From the NCBI GenBank assembly GCA_964541075.1, contig CAZIPZ010000069.1, positions 1-18,298 of the forward strand: DNA of 18,298 bases, written 5' to 3'. Below the pieces are notes generated by a model. The model was not told where the DNA came from. It made no database searches and worked only from the letters and a program-made list of their open reading frames with translations. This DNA comes from CAZIPZ01 sp964541075 (lineage in GTDB: Bacteria > Acidobacteriota > Terriglobia > 20CM-2-55-15). The position numbers were made by a program, and so were the translations under genes. The stretch's first letter is position 1. Each line of letters begins with the position of its first letter. Shown here one piece after another: positions 1 through 7,034 of the stretch.

Positions 1-464
1 GTCATTGTCGCTTTCGTGGTGTCCAGTATTTCATTCGTCTTTTTCAACAGATCGGAGAGATCCATGGGCGGGGTGCTTGGAATGGCGCCACCATCCTGAA
101 TTTGAGGGGAGTCGCCTGAGCCGAAGGATATTTCGACGTACTTGTTGCCAAGCAATCCTTCCGTCTGAATCGACGCGACGGAATCTTTCTTGATCACGCT
201 CTGCGTCGATTTCTCAAGATTCATCACGACTGTCATGTCACCCTCGGCCTGAGTCGGCAATTGGATGAGCTTGACTGTTCCCTTGTGAACGCCGCCGACC
301 CGCACCTCGGCGCCGTTGATCAAACCGGCGACGTTTTTAAAATTCGTACGGACCTCGTAGGTTTTCGAAAACAGAAATTCCTTCTCGCCAATCAGAAAGA
401 CTCCTGAAACAAAGATGGCGAGCGTGACAACGATGAAAACACCCAGTCGAAATGATCTCGACAT
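1..464 (-). CDS. mlaD: MlaD/MCE-domain lipid-transport protein (partial, C-terminus off the left edge)
   Basis: This is the substrate-binding subunit of an Mla-type ABC transporter, anchored in the inner membrane and facing the periplasm, where MCE proteins carry phospholipids between membranes. About 154 residues are visible. A short basic N-terminus (MSRSFRLG) leads into one hydrophobic anchor at roughly residues 7-26. An MCE domain follows with the typical stretch NVAGLINGAEVRVGGVHKG, and later GLLGNKYVEIS, a well-conserved MCE block. The start ATG has GGAG about 9 nt upstream. It lies 11 nt downstream of the mlaF stop, so it is the last visible gene of mlaE-mlaF-mlaD. The reading frame is still open at base 1, so length and any C-terminal coiled coil cannot be judged. 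The family call is firm; phospholipid as substrate is inferred from the family. Confidence 0.9.
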   Translation of the reverse strand, partial: MSRSFRLGVFIVVTLAIFVSGVFLIGEKEFLFSKTYEVRTNFKNVAGLINGAEVRVGGVHKGTVKLIQLPTQAEGDMTVVMNLEKSTQSVIKKDSVASIQTEGLLGNKYVEISFGSGDSPQIQDGGAIPSTPPMDLSDLLKKTNEILDTTKATM

Positions 465-475
465 ACCTGCTGCTC

Positions 476-1216
476 CTATGAATCCTGCCGCAGGAACCGT
501 GAGACAAACGGATCGTCCGTATTCTTCAAGTCGTCAAAAGTTCCTTCGATCAAAATATTTCCCTCGTGGATCAACGCCAGGCGGTCTGAGATCGACCTCG
601 CACCGTGCAGGTCGTGCGTGACGACAACCGACGCCATGTCGCGCTCGTCCTGAAGCTTCAAAATGAGATCTTCGATTTCAGACGCCGTAATCGGATCGAG
701 TCCGGCCGTGGGCTCGTCGAACAAGAGGATGGCCGGGTCTAACGCGAGAGCTCGCGCCAGCCCGACCCTTTTTTTCATGCCGCCGGAGATTTGAGACGGC
801 AGCTTCTCCAGCTGATCCTTCATGCCGACATCGGCCAGCAGTTTCCTTGCGCGTTCGCTTTGTTCGGCCTTGGACATCGTGTTCCGCCGCCGAAGCGGAA
901 AGGCGACGTTGTCCTCCAAAGTGAAGGAATCGTAGAGCGCCGCCTCCTGAAACAGGTAGCCCACTCTGGTGCGCACCTGATTGAGATCATCGAGCGACAG
1001 ATCCGTAATTTCTTGCCCGTGGATTCGGATGGATCCTTCGTCCGGCTTTTGCAAACCGATAATCAATTTCAACAGAATGCTTTTGCCGGCGCCGCTTCGT
1101 CCCAGTACGGCGAGGGTCTCGCCCGGCTCGACTTTCAAATCGATTCCATTCAAAACGATCTGAGTCCCAAAGCTTTTGTGAAGGCTCTGCAGTTCAATCG
1201 CCGGATTAATTTTCAT
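476..1216 (-). CDS. mlaF: ABC transporter ATP-binding protein MlaF
   Basis: This is the cytoplasmic ATPase that powers the MlaE permease. All ABC motifs are intact over 246 residues: Walker A GRSGAGKS (39-46), Q-loop Gln90 in YLFQEAALYDS, signature ISGGMKKR (143-150), Walker B ILLFDE (163-168) with the D-loop AGLDP, and switch His201 in VVVTHD. The GGMKKR form of the signature and the Q-loop text fit the MlaF/Ttg2A branch rather than generic importers. Length is normal for the family. A GGGAGA ribosome site lies directly upstream of the ATG. The gene begins 12 nt after the mlaE stop and ends 11 nt before mlaD, so the three are almost certainly co-transcribed. No mlaB or mlaC is seen in the window; mlaC could lie beyond the left edge. 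Confidence 0.95.
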   Translation of the reverse strand: MKINPAIELQSLHKSFGTQIVLNGIDLKVEPGETLAVLGRSGAGKSILLKLIIGLQKPDEGSIRIHGQEITDLSLDDLNQVRTRVGYLFQEAALYDSFTLEDNVAFPLRRRNTMSKAEQSERARKLLADVGMKDQLEKLPSQISGGMKKRVGLARALALDPAILLFDEPTAGLDPITASEIEDLILKLQDERDMASVVVTHDLHGARSISDRLALIHEGNILIEGTFDDLKNTDDPFVSRFLRQDS

Positions 1217-1228
1217 ACTCTCCCTGGC

Positions 1229-2065
1229 CTATGGGAAAAACACTAAGATCAATCTAACCAATACAACGTCTGCAAGAATGATGAACAGCGACGATAGAAC
1301 CACGGAGCTTGTCGCCGCTCGCCCCACGCCTTCCGTACCGCCGCTCACTCGCATGCCCTGGAAGGACGAGACAGTCCCGATGATCAAACCGAAGACGACC
1401 GTTTTTAATGTAGTCGGAATAAAATCGTGGAAACTCACGCGCTTGAGGCCGCTTTCGAGAAACAGCCTGAACGAGGTCGGTTCGGCCAAAGTGTTCGCCA
1501 CCCAGCCCATAAGAATTCCGCTGCAATCCGCCGCGAGCGTCAACAACGGAAGCATCAAGGCGCACGCGGCAATGCGCGTTGCGGCCAGGTACTTGTAGGG
1601 ATTGACTGCGGAAACCTCCATGGCGTCGATCTGCTCCGTCACTTTCATGGATCCCAAAGCGGCGCCAATGCCCGCTCCAACGCGGCCGCTCATCACCAAA
1701 CCGGTGATGAGCGGGCCAGTCTCCCGAATAATTGAAATGATGATGACGGCGGGAAGCGTCGACTTCGCGCCGAAACGAACCAGGCTGCTGCGGGTCTCTA
1801 ACGACAAAACGACGCCCATTGCGGCCCCTGCAACGGCGACCAGGACGACAGACTTCGAGCCGATCTCGTCCATTTGTCGTAAAAGTTCTCGAAATTCGTA
1901 CGGTGGTTTCACCGCGGCGCGAATCACCCGGCCACAGAAAATGCCGAGTTCGCCGAACCACTCGAAGAAACCTTGCAGACTCTTCGAGGTAACGCGAGGT
2001 TTGAACGACTCGGCCTGCGGCTTATTCCCACCCTTTTCGATGCCGTAGGCCGTTTGCGACTGCAT
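1229..2065 (-). CDS. mlaE: MlaE-family lipid ABC transporter permease
   Basis: This is the integral membrane permease of the Mla/MCE complex, about 278 residues from the chosen start. It has five or six hydrophobic segments and the family hallmark VTEQIDAMEVSAVNPYKYLAATR, preceded by a conserved RETGPLITGLVMSGRVGAG block. The C-terminal half ends in a long hydrophobic helix (SSLFIILADVVLVRLILVFF). The frame can be extended 18 codons to a TTG at 2119, but that extension is Trp/Cys-rich and unlike the family. The ATG at 2065, preceded by AGGGGTGGTG, is preferred, with moderate certainty. It is the first gene of the mlaE-mlaF-mlaD operon. The 119-nt gap to the upstream gene holds a 9-bp stem-loop (2142-2166). 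Confidence 0.92.
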   Translation of the reverse strand: MQSQTAYGIEKGGNKPQAESFKPRVTSKSLQGFFEWFGELGIFCGRVIRAAVKPPYEFRELLRQMDEIGSKSVVLVAVAGAAMGVVLSLETRSSLVRFGAKSTLPAVIIISIIRETGPLITGLVMSGRVGAGIGAALGSMKVTEQIDAMEVSAVNPYKYLAATRIAACALMLPLLTLAADCSGILMGWVANTLAEPTSFRLFLESGLKRVSFHDFIPTTLKTVVFGLIIGTVSSFQGMRVSGGTEGVGRAATSSVVLSSLFIILADVVLVRLILVFFP

Positions 2066-2141
2066 TTCCCAACACCACCCCTGATGAGTCCAGGTGCAAT
2101 CTGCGGACCATGCCTGCAAATGATGGTTTTTGAGAGCCTGA

Positions 2142-2166
2142 GGCGCATCCGAGGATTGGATGCGCC
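2142..2166 (-). terminator. Stem-loop between the small exported-protein gene and mlaE (terminator-like, no U-tract)
   Basis: GGCGCATCC (2142-2150) and GGATGCGCC (2158-2166) form a perfect 9-bp GC-rich stem with a 7-nt loop. It lies 18 nt past the stop of the minus-strand gene ending at 2185 and upstream of mlaE. The position fits a transcript end or boundary between the two units, but no run of U follows on the minus strand, so it is not a textbook intrinsic terminator. Confidence 0.4.
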
Positions 2167-2184
2167 GGGTGAAACCGAGAGATT

Positions 2185-2697
2185 TTACTGGGAATATTTC
2201 GTAGGCAACTGGGCGGAGCGCTTCAAAGGATCACTGTTTTCAATCGTCATTACTCTTCTGCCGGTGTTCGATTCGAAAGTAGCGATGACGCCCTCAACGC
2301 TTTTCCGACTCAAATGAAGGACAGCCTCATCGGGGCCGGACTTGATGGTGAGCCAATGTTGCTCAACCTTGCTCATCATCAACGGCAGCGCGAAGACGCC
2401 GGCGGCGATCGTCGCGCCAAGCCCGAGCTTTCGACGGCTTTTCGAATAGGAGTATTCGGCGCTGTTGATGGACGAATACTGAAACACTTTCACATCATCT
2501 TCATTTTTTGCAGAACGCAGAACCACGCGGCCCGGTTCGAATTGCAGCATCACATCTTTTTCCCGCCAGTTATTTCCGGACTGATGCAGCATCTTGGCCC
2601 GGAAACTCTCGCTGGACAGACGATTCGCCTGACCAAACCCGGCGGAACTGTTCAATAACGCAAGACTCAAGATAAACGCGGTAATTCGGAATGCCAT
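2185..2697 (-). CDS. Small exported protein of unknown function
   Basis: I do not recognise a named family. The 170-residue product starts with a clear signal peptide (MAFRITAFILSLALLNSSAG, cleavage near residue 20-23), so it is probably periplasmic or membrane-associated. A beta-rich part follows: VMLQFEPGRVVLRS, then VFQYSSINSAEYSYSKSRR, a short glycine/alanine hydrophobic segment (LGLGATIAAGVFALPLMMSK), then HWLTIKS and a C-terminal helix ending FESNTGRRV. The pattern of an alternating-strand sheet interrupted by one hydrophobic helix recalls PH-like small membrane proteins of Acidobacteriota, but that is only a resemblance. The start is set by AAAAAAGGAG five bases before the ATG at 2697; an in-frame extension to 2787 has no such support and would bury the signal peptide. 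It is separated from amt upstream by a palindrome and from mlaE downstream by a stem-loop, so it may be its own transcript. Confidence 0.75.
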   Translation of the reverse strand: MAFRITAFILSLALLNSSAGFGQANRLSSESFRAKMLHQSGNNWREKDVMLQFEPGRVVLRSAKNEDDVKVFQYSSINSAEYSYSKSRRKLGLGATIAAGVFALPLMMSKVEQHWLTIKSGPDEAVLHLSRKSVEGVIATFESNTGRRVMTIENSDPLKRSAQLPTKYSQ

Positions 2698-2901
2698 TGA
2701 TACTCCTTTTTTCTGTGCGGCCCGTGCAAGCAAGTACGTCAGCTCTATCAAGAAAGTTGTTTGATTCACGGCCCGTGAAGTCGCCAAAATGTTCTGTGAT
2801 CAAGAGCTTACTTGTCCGCCAGCCGCTTCTTATTTTGCGATCGAGAAACGGACGACCTCGGGGTGCAATCGGTGTGCCAGGAAAAAGGGAGAGGAGGAAA
2901 A

Positions 2902-2957
2902 AAAAGGGGACAGGGAGCAATTTCTAAACTGCAAGAAATTGCTCCCTGTCCCCTTTT
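2902..2957. repeat. Long perfect palindrome (REP/MITE-like), copy 1
   Basis: Bases 2902-2925 pair perfectly with 2934-2957 (24-bp stem, 8-nt loop). The arm core is GGGGACAGGGAGCAATTTCT, flanked by an A-run on the left. It starts 12 nt past the amt stop (2969). Read on the minus strand the stem is followed by eight T, so it could also serve as an intrinsic terminator for amt. A second copy lies at 11122-11179 with the same arms apart from one compensatory base-pair change. Similar GGGGACAG hairpins are known as dispersed intergenic elements in several phyla, often linked to REP-associated Y1 transposases; that link is from general knowledge and no transposase is present here. Confidence 0.85.
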
Positions 2958-2968
2958 GTCCCGTTGGT

Positions 2969-4354
2969 CTAGGAGTGGACTTTCACACCTGCAGGAGCAT
3001 GTTCGGAGCGATGAGGCGACGCCATTTCGTCATAGTCGCTGGCAAAAACATAGGCGCTCTCGCTGTGCTGGCTCAGGTCCAGGCCCTGCCGTTCTTCTTC
3101 CTCGGTCACGCGCAGTCCCATGATGGCCTTCAACGCCAACAGGATCACCGCGCTGCCGACCGCCGCAAACACGACCGTGATGCCGACCGCAGTCAGCTGC
3201 GTCATCACAAGCCCGGGGTTTCCATACAATAATCCATCGTTTCCGGCGGGATTGATTGTCTTCGTCGCAAATACACCGGTCAGAATCGCACCCAGGATTC
3301 CTCCTACGCCATGCACTCCCACGACGTCCAGCGAATCGTCATATCCAAAGAGCGACTTCATCACGCATGCGCTGTAGCACACCACTCCAGCGGCCAGTCC
3401 GATCACCACGGCCGCCAGCGGCGTGACAAATCCCGATGCCGGCGTTATCGCCACGAGGCCCGCCACTGCTCCCGAAGCCGCTCCGAGCATCGTCGGTTTT
3501 CCTGTCCGGATCCATTCCGCCAGCATCCATCCCAGCGCCGCCAATGACGCCGCCGTATGCGTCGCCATGAACGCGCTCGAGGCCAACCCATTCGCCGCAA
3601 GCGCTGAACCTGCATTGAATCCGAACCAACCCACCCACAGCATTCCGGCTCCGATCACTGCAAACGGCAGGTTGTGCGGCGCCATCGGCGTCTTTCCAAA
3701 TCCCACTCGCTTGCCCATAATCAATACCGCCACCAGCGCCGATATTCCTGCGCTGATATGCACCACCGTCCCTCCTGCAAAGTCCAAAGCTCCCATGTTT
3801 CTCAAGAAGCCGCCCACGCCCCACACCCAGTGGGCTAACGGGTCATAGATCAACGTCGCCCACAACAACGAAAACACCAGAAACGTCGAAAACTTCATCC
3901 GTTCCGCAAACGCTCCCGTCATCAACGCAGGTGTGATGATGGCGAACATCATCTGATAGAACATGAACGTTTGATGCGGGATCGTCGCCGCATAGTCTGC
4001 ATTCGGCGCCGCACCCACTCCGCTCAGGCCCACCCACTGCAGCCCGCCCAGAAAGCTCGTGCCGTTGGCGAAGGCCAGGCTATAGCCGATCACGATCCAT
4101 TGAAGGGTGATCAATCCGACCATGATGAAGTTCTGCATCAACATTCCCAGAACGTTCTTCGACCGGACTAGACCGCCATAGAACAGGAACAACCCAGGAA
4201 TCGTCATAAACAGAACCAGCGCGGCTGATGTGAGCATCCACGCCGTGTCGCCTGTATCAATTGTTGGCGGCGCCGCTTCCCCTTGGCCAAATGCTGTAAC
4301 GCTGATCGTTAGAAAGAAAAGCAGGAATAAGACGATGTTCTTTGCTCGCTTCAT
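2969..4354 (-). CDS. amt: Ammonium transporter Amt
   Basis: This inner-membrane channel takes up ammonium. The 461-residue product has a signal-peptide-like N-terminus (MKRAKNIVLFLLFFLTISVT, then AFGQG) followed by about eleven hydrophobic segments. Family landmarks are present: GLVRSKNVLGMLMQNF, MTGAFAERMKF, DFAGGTVVHISAG with the first pore histidine (H199), and DVVGVHGVGGILG with the second (H348). The cytoplasmic tail GLRVTEEEERQGLDLSQH matches the PII (GlnK/GlnB)-binding tail, with HSE where HGE is usual. The start at 4354 is chosen because AAGGAG precedes it; a 19-codon extension to 4411 has no support. No glnK/glnB gene is adjacent, which is unusual for amt. Upstream on the same strand lies a FixL/FixJ-like pair, separated by 180 nt that hold three dyads. 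A strong hairpin follows the stop. Confidence 0.96.
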   Translation of the reverse strand: MKRAKNIVLFLLFFLTISVTAFGQGEAAPPTIDTGDTAWMLTSAALVLFMTIPGLFLFYGGLVRSKNVLGMLMQNFIMVGLITLQWIVIGYSLAFANGTSFLGGLQWVGLSGVGAAPNADYAATIPHQTFMFYQMMFAIITPALMTGAFAERMKFSTFLVFSLLWATLIYDPLAHWVWGVGGFLRNMGALDFAGGTVVHISAGISALVAVLIMGKRVGFGKTPMAPHNLPFAVIGAGMLWVGWFGFNAGSALAANGLASSAFMATHTAASLAALGWMLAEWIRTGKPTMLGAASGAVAGLVAITPASGFVTPLAAVVIGLAAGVVCYSACVMKSLFGYDDSLDVVGVHGVGGILGAILTGVFATKTINPAGNDGLLYGNPGLVMTQLTAVGITVVFAAVGSAVILLALKAIMGLRVTEEEERQGLDLSQHSESAYVFASDYDEMASPHRSEHAPAGVKVHS

Positions 4355-4446
4355 AATGTCTCCTTTGCGATAGTTCGCATCAAAGAGCCTCAGCCCAAAA
4401 CGGCTGCGCACTCGTTAGACAACAAATCGAGACTTCATCGTCCGGA

Positions 4447-4464
4447 GGGTACGACATTGTACCC
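4447..4464. promoter_or_regulatory. Dyad in the amt upstream region (possible operator)
   Basis: GGGTAC (4447-4452) and GTACCC (4459-4464) form a perfect 6-bp inverted repeat around the 6-nt spacer GACATT. It lies 93-110 nt upstream of the amt start, within the intergenic gap. The half-site length and spacing suit a dimeric regulator, but no binding protein can be named. Confidence 0.35.
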
Positions 4465-4477
4465 ATTGAGGTATGTT

Positions 4478-4510
4478 CGCGCTGACAATAACATTGCAAG
4501 GTTCAGCGCG
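4478..4510. promoter_or_regulatory. Inverted repeat in the amt upstream region
   Basis: CGCGCTGA (4478-4485) and TCAGCGCG (4503-4510) are perfect 8-bp arms separated by 17 nt. On RNA this could be a stem-loop closing the response-regulator transcript; no U-run follows, so a DNA operator is as likely. Confidence 0.35.
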
Positions 4511-4522
4511 ATATTGTCCTGC

Positions 4523-4540
4523 AGTATAAATATTTATACT
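4523..4540. promoter_or_regulatory. 18-bp perfect AT-rich palindrome across the response-regulator stop codon
   Basis: AGTATAAATATTTATACT reads the same on both strands and includes the stop codon of the response-regulator gene (4534-4536). It lies about 170 nt upstream of amt. Perfect palindromes of this length are uncommon by chance, although AT-rich sequence makes them easier. It may be an operator for amt or a transcript-end structure. Confidence 0.4.
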
Positions 4541-5160
4541 TTGGTATATGGAATTTCCAATTCGGCAGCTATTCGTAGAAGATCCGCGAAGGACGTAGCC
4601 TGCATTTTCTGCATCAGATGGCGCCGGTGCACCTTTACCGTGATTTCGCTAGTGCCGATCTCTGCGGCGACTCGTTTGTTTGATCGACCCGAAATAATGA
4701 GCGACAGGAGCTCCCGCTCTCGCGATGTCAGCGATTCATAACGTCTCTTCAGTTCCCCGAGCTCAATGTCCTTCTGACGTCTTATGCGATCCTCAGCGAG
4801 CGCCACATGGATTGCATCCAGCAGATCCTGATCGCGGAATGGCTTCGTCAGGAATTCCACTGCACCTGCCTTCATGGCGCGAACAGACATCGGAATATCT
4901 CCATGGCCGGTGATAAAAATGATTGGGACGCGATTGTTGGCCTCCGCCAGATCGCGTTGCAGATCCAATCCACTAATACCTGGCAATCGAACGTCAAGGA
5001 TGAGGCAGCAGGGGCCTGCGGGCGGATCGGCGTCAAGAAACTCCTGACCGGATGCGAACAGCTTCGACTCCAGCCCAACTGACCGCAGAAGATTCTTGAG
5101 AGCATTCCGCATCGAGGGGTCATCTTCCACTACGAAAACGCAGCTGCTTTCGTGCTTCAA
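4534..5160 (-). CDS. FixJ/NarL-type response regulator (receiver + LuxR HTH)
   Basis: This is a DNA-binding response regulator, about 208 residues from the chosen start. The receiver domain has acidic residues E12-D13-D14, phospho-acceptor D56 in LILDVRLPG, T83 in FITGHGD and K105 in FLTKPF. A LuxR-type helix-turn-helix follows at about 140-200 (LTSRERELLSLIISGRSNKRVAAEIGTS). FITGHGDIPMSVRAMKAGAVEFLTKPF is typical of the FixJ branch. The start taken is a TTG that overlaps the TGA of the upstream kinase as TTGA, a common coupling arrangement that gives the usual family length. The frame also allows a GTG at 5229, deep inside the kinase gene, adding 23 residues that do not belong to a receiver. 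The target genes are unknown; amt, next downstream on the same strand, is a candidate. Confidence 0.92.
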   Translation of the reverse strand: MKHESSCVFVVEDDPSMRNALKNLLRSVGLESKLFASGQEFLDADPPAGPCCLILDVRLPGISGLDLQRDLAEANNRVPIIFITGHGDIPMSVRAMKAGAVEFLTKPFRDQDLLDAIHVALAEDRIRRQKDIELGELKRRYESLTSRERELLSLIISGRSNKRVAAEIGTSEITVKVHRRHLMQKMQATSFADLLRIAAELEIPYTKV

Positions 5161-6701
5161 AGCGTTTTCGCTGCGAGCGGGAGAGTAAAGCTTAGAATTG
5201 CTCCGTGAGATGTTCTTCGTTCGGCCCACAACCGCCCCCCGTGAGTTTCAATTATAGAGCGGCTGATAGTAAGTCCCATTCCGATTCCGTCCTTTTTGGT
5301 TGTAAAGAACGGCTCGAACATGAACAACGAATGCTGATCCTCCCAGCCATTGCCGGTGTCCTGGACCTGAACGAACACGCCGTTTGACTGGCGCACCGAT
5401 CCGACGAACAGTTCGCGCGGCCGATCGGATACAGCCGACATCGCATCAAGACTGTTGATAATGAGATTCAACAGCACCTGTTGCAGTTGAATTCGATCGC
5501 CAATCACTGGCGGCAGGTCGGCGGCCAGTTCCGTTATTACGGCAACCTTGCGTCGATCGGTTTCATACCTTGTCAGCAGCAAAACTTCGCGAATGACTTC
5601 ATTGATGTCGAGTTCGACCATCGGCGCCGGATTCTTACTCAAGAGCGCCCGAATCCTTCCAATGACTTGCCCGGCTCTGTTGGCGTCCCGGACAATGCAT
5701 TCCAAAGCCTCCTCAGCCTCATCAATGCGCGGCTGCGTGCGGGCCAGCCAACGTAGAGCAGCATCTCCGTTTGTGGCGATCGCACCAATCGGCTGATTGA
5801 TTTCGTGTGCGATGGACGAAGCGAGTTCTCCCATCGTCGTAATACGTGAAAGATGAGCCAGTTCGGACTGAGCTTTCTGCAATTGTTCCAGCGCCCGCTT
5901 GTCTTCCGTGATGTCTCGAAAAATAACGTAGTACGCAATACATTGGCCGTCCGCGATCACCCGGAATGAAACCTCCGATACGTTCAGATGCGAACCATCC
6001 TTTCGTTGTCGAACGGCCTCGACGCTCGAGTGTTGGCCCTCCGCAAGCCTGAGCCGGTTTCTCCTCGCCTCCGGGCGCAGTTCGACCGGCGTGATTAATT
6101 CGATGCTTGACCTGTGGGCGATTTCATCGATTGTGTAGCCAAAGATGTGAGTGAACTCTTTGTTAACGCGGAGGACGCGATCCTGCAGGTCGACAAGCAT
6201 GATCGCTTCCGGAGTCTGCTCGAACAACTCGTCCAGATGCGCTCTTTGCTTCTCTTCCGCAGCTCTGCGCGCAGAGCCAAGCCAGCTCGCGACCACAGCG
6301 CTGAACAGGAACACCAGAAAATAGGAAACTTCCTCAATCTCAACAACAAACGCCCAATATGGCGGGATCAAGAAGTAGTCCACCGCGACAATGGAAACGA
6401 TAACGGCCAACACACCGGCCCCGGTCCGTCCAAACCATCCGGCAAGCATCACGGCGCATAGAAAAAAAACCAGGAAGCCGTCCTCTAGAAAACTCTGAAC
6501 AGCCAGCGACAGCACCAGCGCACCCGCAACAAAGACAAGAGAAATTCCGTATCTGAAAACAGTGGTTTCAGAAATCGGCCGACCTGAAGCGCCCAACCCG
6601 GCACTCCGATCCCGCCCGTTCCATTTATCGATGCGCGCGGTCCATTGATATTTGCACCAGGGCGGCCTCCACGTGTGGCCGTCTTCTGTTCTTATGTGCA
6701 C
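5157..6701 (-). CDS. PAS-domain sensor histidine kinase (DUF4118-like membrane region)
   Basis: This membrane sensor kinase (514 residues) is the partner of the downstream response regulator. In order: a short basic N-terminus; three to four transmembrane helices at about 48-142 containing FLIPPYWAF, like the DUF4118 region of KdpD; a PAS domain at about 155-268 (LDELFEQTPEAIMLVDLQDR to YYVIFRDITED); a HisKA domain with phospho-acceptor H299 in SIAHEINQPIGA; and a complete HATPase domain with N-box (N416), DTGNG (448-452), FEPFFTTKKDG and GIGMGL. The kinase core is FixL-like. The PAS domain lacks an obvious FixL-type heme-ligating histidine: the equivalent stretch reads LRPEARRNRLRLAEG, so oxygen sensing should not be assumed. 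The GTG start is preceded by AAGGTGAG at good spacing. Its stop overlaps the regulator start by 3 nt within TTGA. Confidence 0.94.
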   Translation of the reverse strand: MHIRTEDGHTWRPPWCKYQWTARIDKWNGRDRSAGLGASGRPISETTVFRYGISLVFVAGALVLSLAVQSFLEDGFLVFFLCAVMLAGWFGRTGAGVLAVIVSIVAVDYFLIPPYWAFVVEIEEVSYFLVFLFSAVVASWLGSARRAAEEKQRAHLDELFEQTPEAIMLVDLQDRVLRVNKEFTHIFGYTIDEIAHRSSIELITPVELRPEARRNRLRLAEGQHSSVEAVRQRKDGSHLNVSEVSFRVIADGQCIAYYVIFRDITEDKRALEQLQKAQSELAHLSRITTMGELASSIAHEINQPIGAIATNGDAALRWLARTQPRIDEAEEALECIVRDANRAGQVIGRIRALLSKNPAPMVELDINEVIREVLLLTRYETDRRKVAVITELAADLPPVIGDRIQLQQVLLNLIINSLDAMSAVSDRPRELFVGSVRQSNGVFVQVQDTGNGWEDQHSLFMFEPFFTTKKDGIGMGLTISRSIIETHGGRLWAERRTSHGAILSFTLPLAAKTL

Positions 6702-7034
6702 GTCTGCTCACCTTAGAGACGTAGCAGCCTTGCTTTAGAAAACTGCTCGCCCAGTAGGATTAGATTTAATAACTTGAAGCCGATGAAGATCCCAAGATCA
6801 GCAGGAACCCGAAGTACAAGGTGATGGGGTGGTCGAACTGGAACCTGACAGAATCTTGGATGTCGAAGACTGCTTGGTCTCGGTGGGTACGACGCTGTAC
6901 CGGTTGGCAACTACGCGCGAGGACAATAACACAACACAATCCCTATCGGTATTATCCAATAGGTCAGTATGCATATACCAGCGTATGAATGTTCCTTTAA
7001 TTCGCCTGGATTCGCCTAAGACTCGCGTCAGCTC
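6702..7034. other. Intergenic region between the divergent kinase and methyltransferase genes
   Basis: These 333 bases separate two divergently transcribed genes and must hold both promoters. I see no convincing gene: the open frames here lack ribosome sites and family-like text. A near-palindrome at 6942-6963 is the only clear structure, with an 8-bp palindrome TATGCATA just beyond it. No convincing -35/-10 pair could be assigned on either strand. Confidence 0.5.
6942..6963. promoter_or_regulatory. Imperfect dyad upstream of the methyltransferase operon
   Basis: CCTATcGG (6942-6949) and CCaATAGG (6956-6963) form an 8-position inverted repeat with a single mismatch around TATTAT. It lies about 70 nt before the methyltransferase ATG, where an operator could sit. 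The evidence is symmetry and position only. Confidence 0.3.

Noticed and set aside
2902..2957. Terminal inverted repeat of an insertion sequence
   Set aside because: The two arms are only 8 nt apart and no transposase lies between this copy and the one at 11122-11179 (the intervening genes are ordinary), so this is not an IS end pair.
4355..4533. Sigma-54 promoter for amt
   Set aside because: TTGCA occurs on the minus strand, but no GG lies 10-11 bases before the GC as the -24/-12 pattern requires.
5157..6701. Heme-based oxygen sensor (true FixL)
   Set aside because: The kinase core is FixL-like, but the PAS segment that should carry the heme-ligating histidine reads LRPEARRNRLRLAEG without one.
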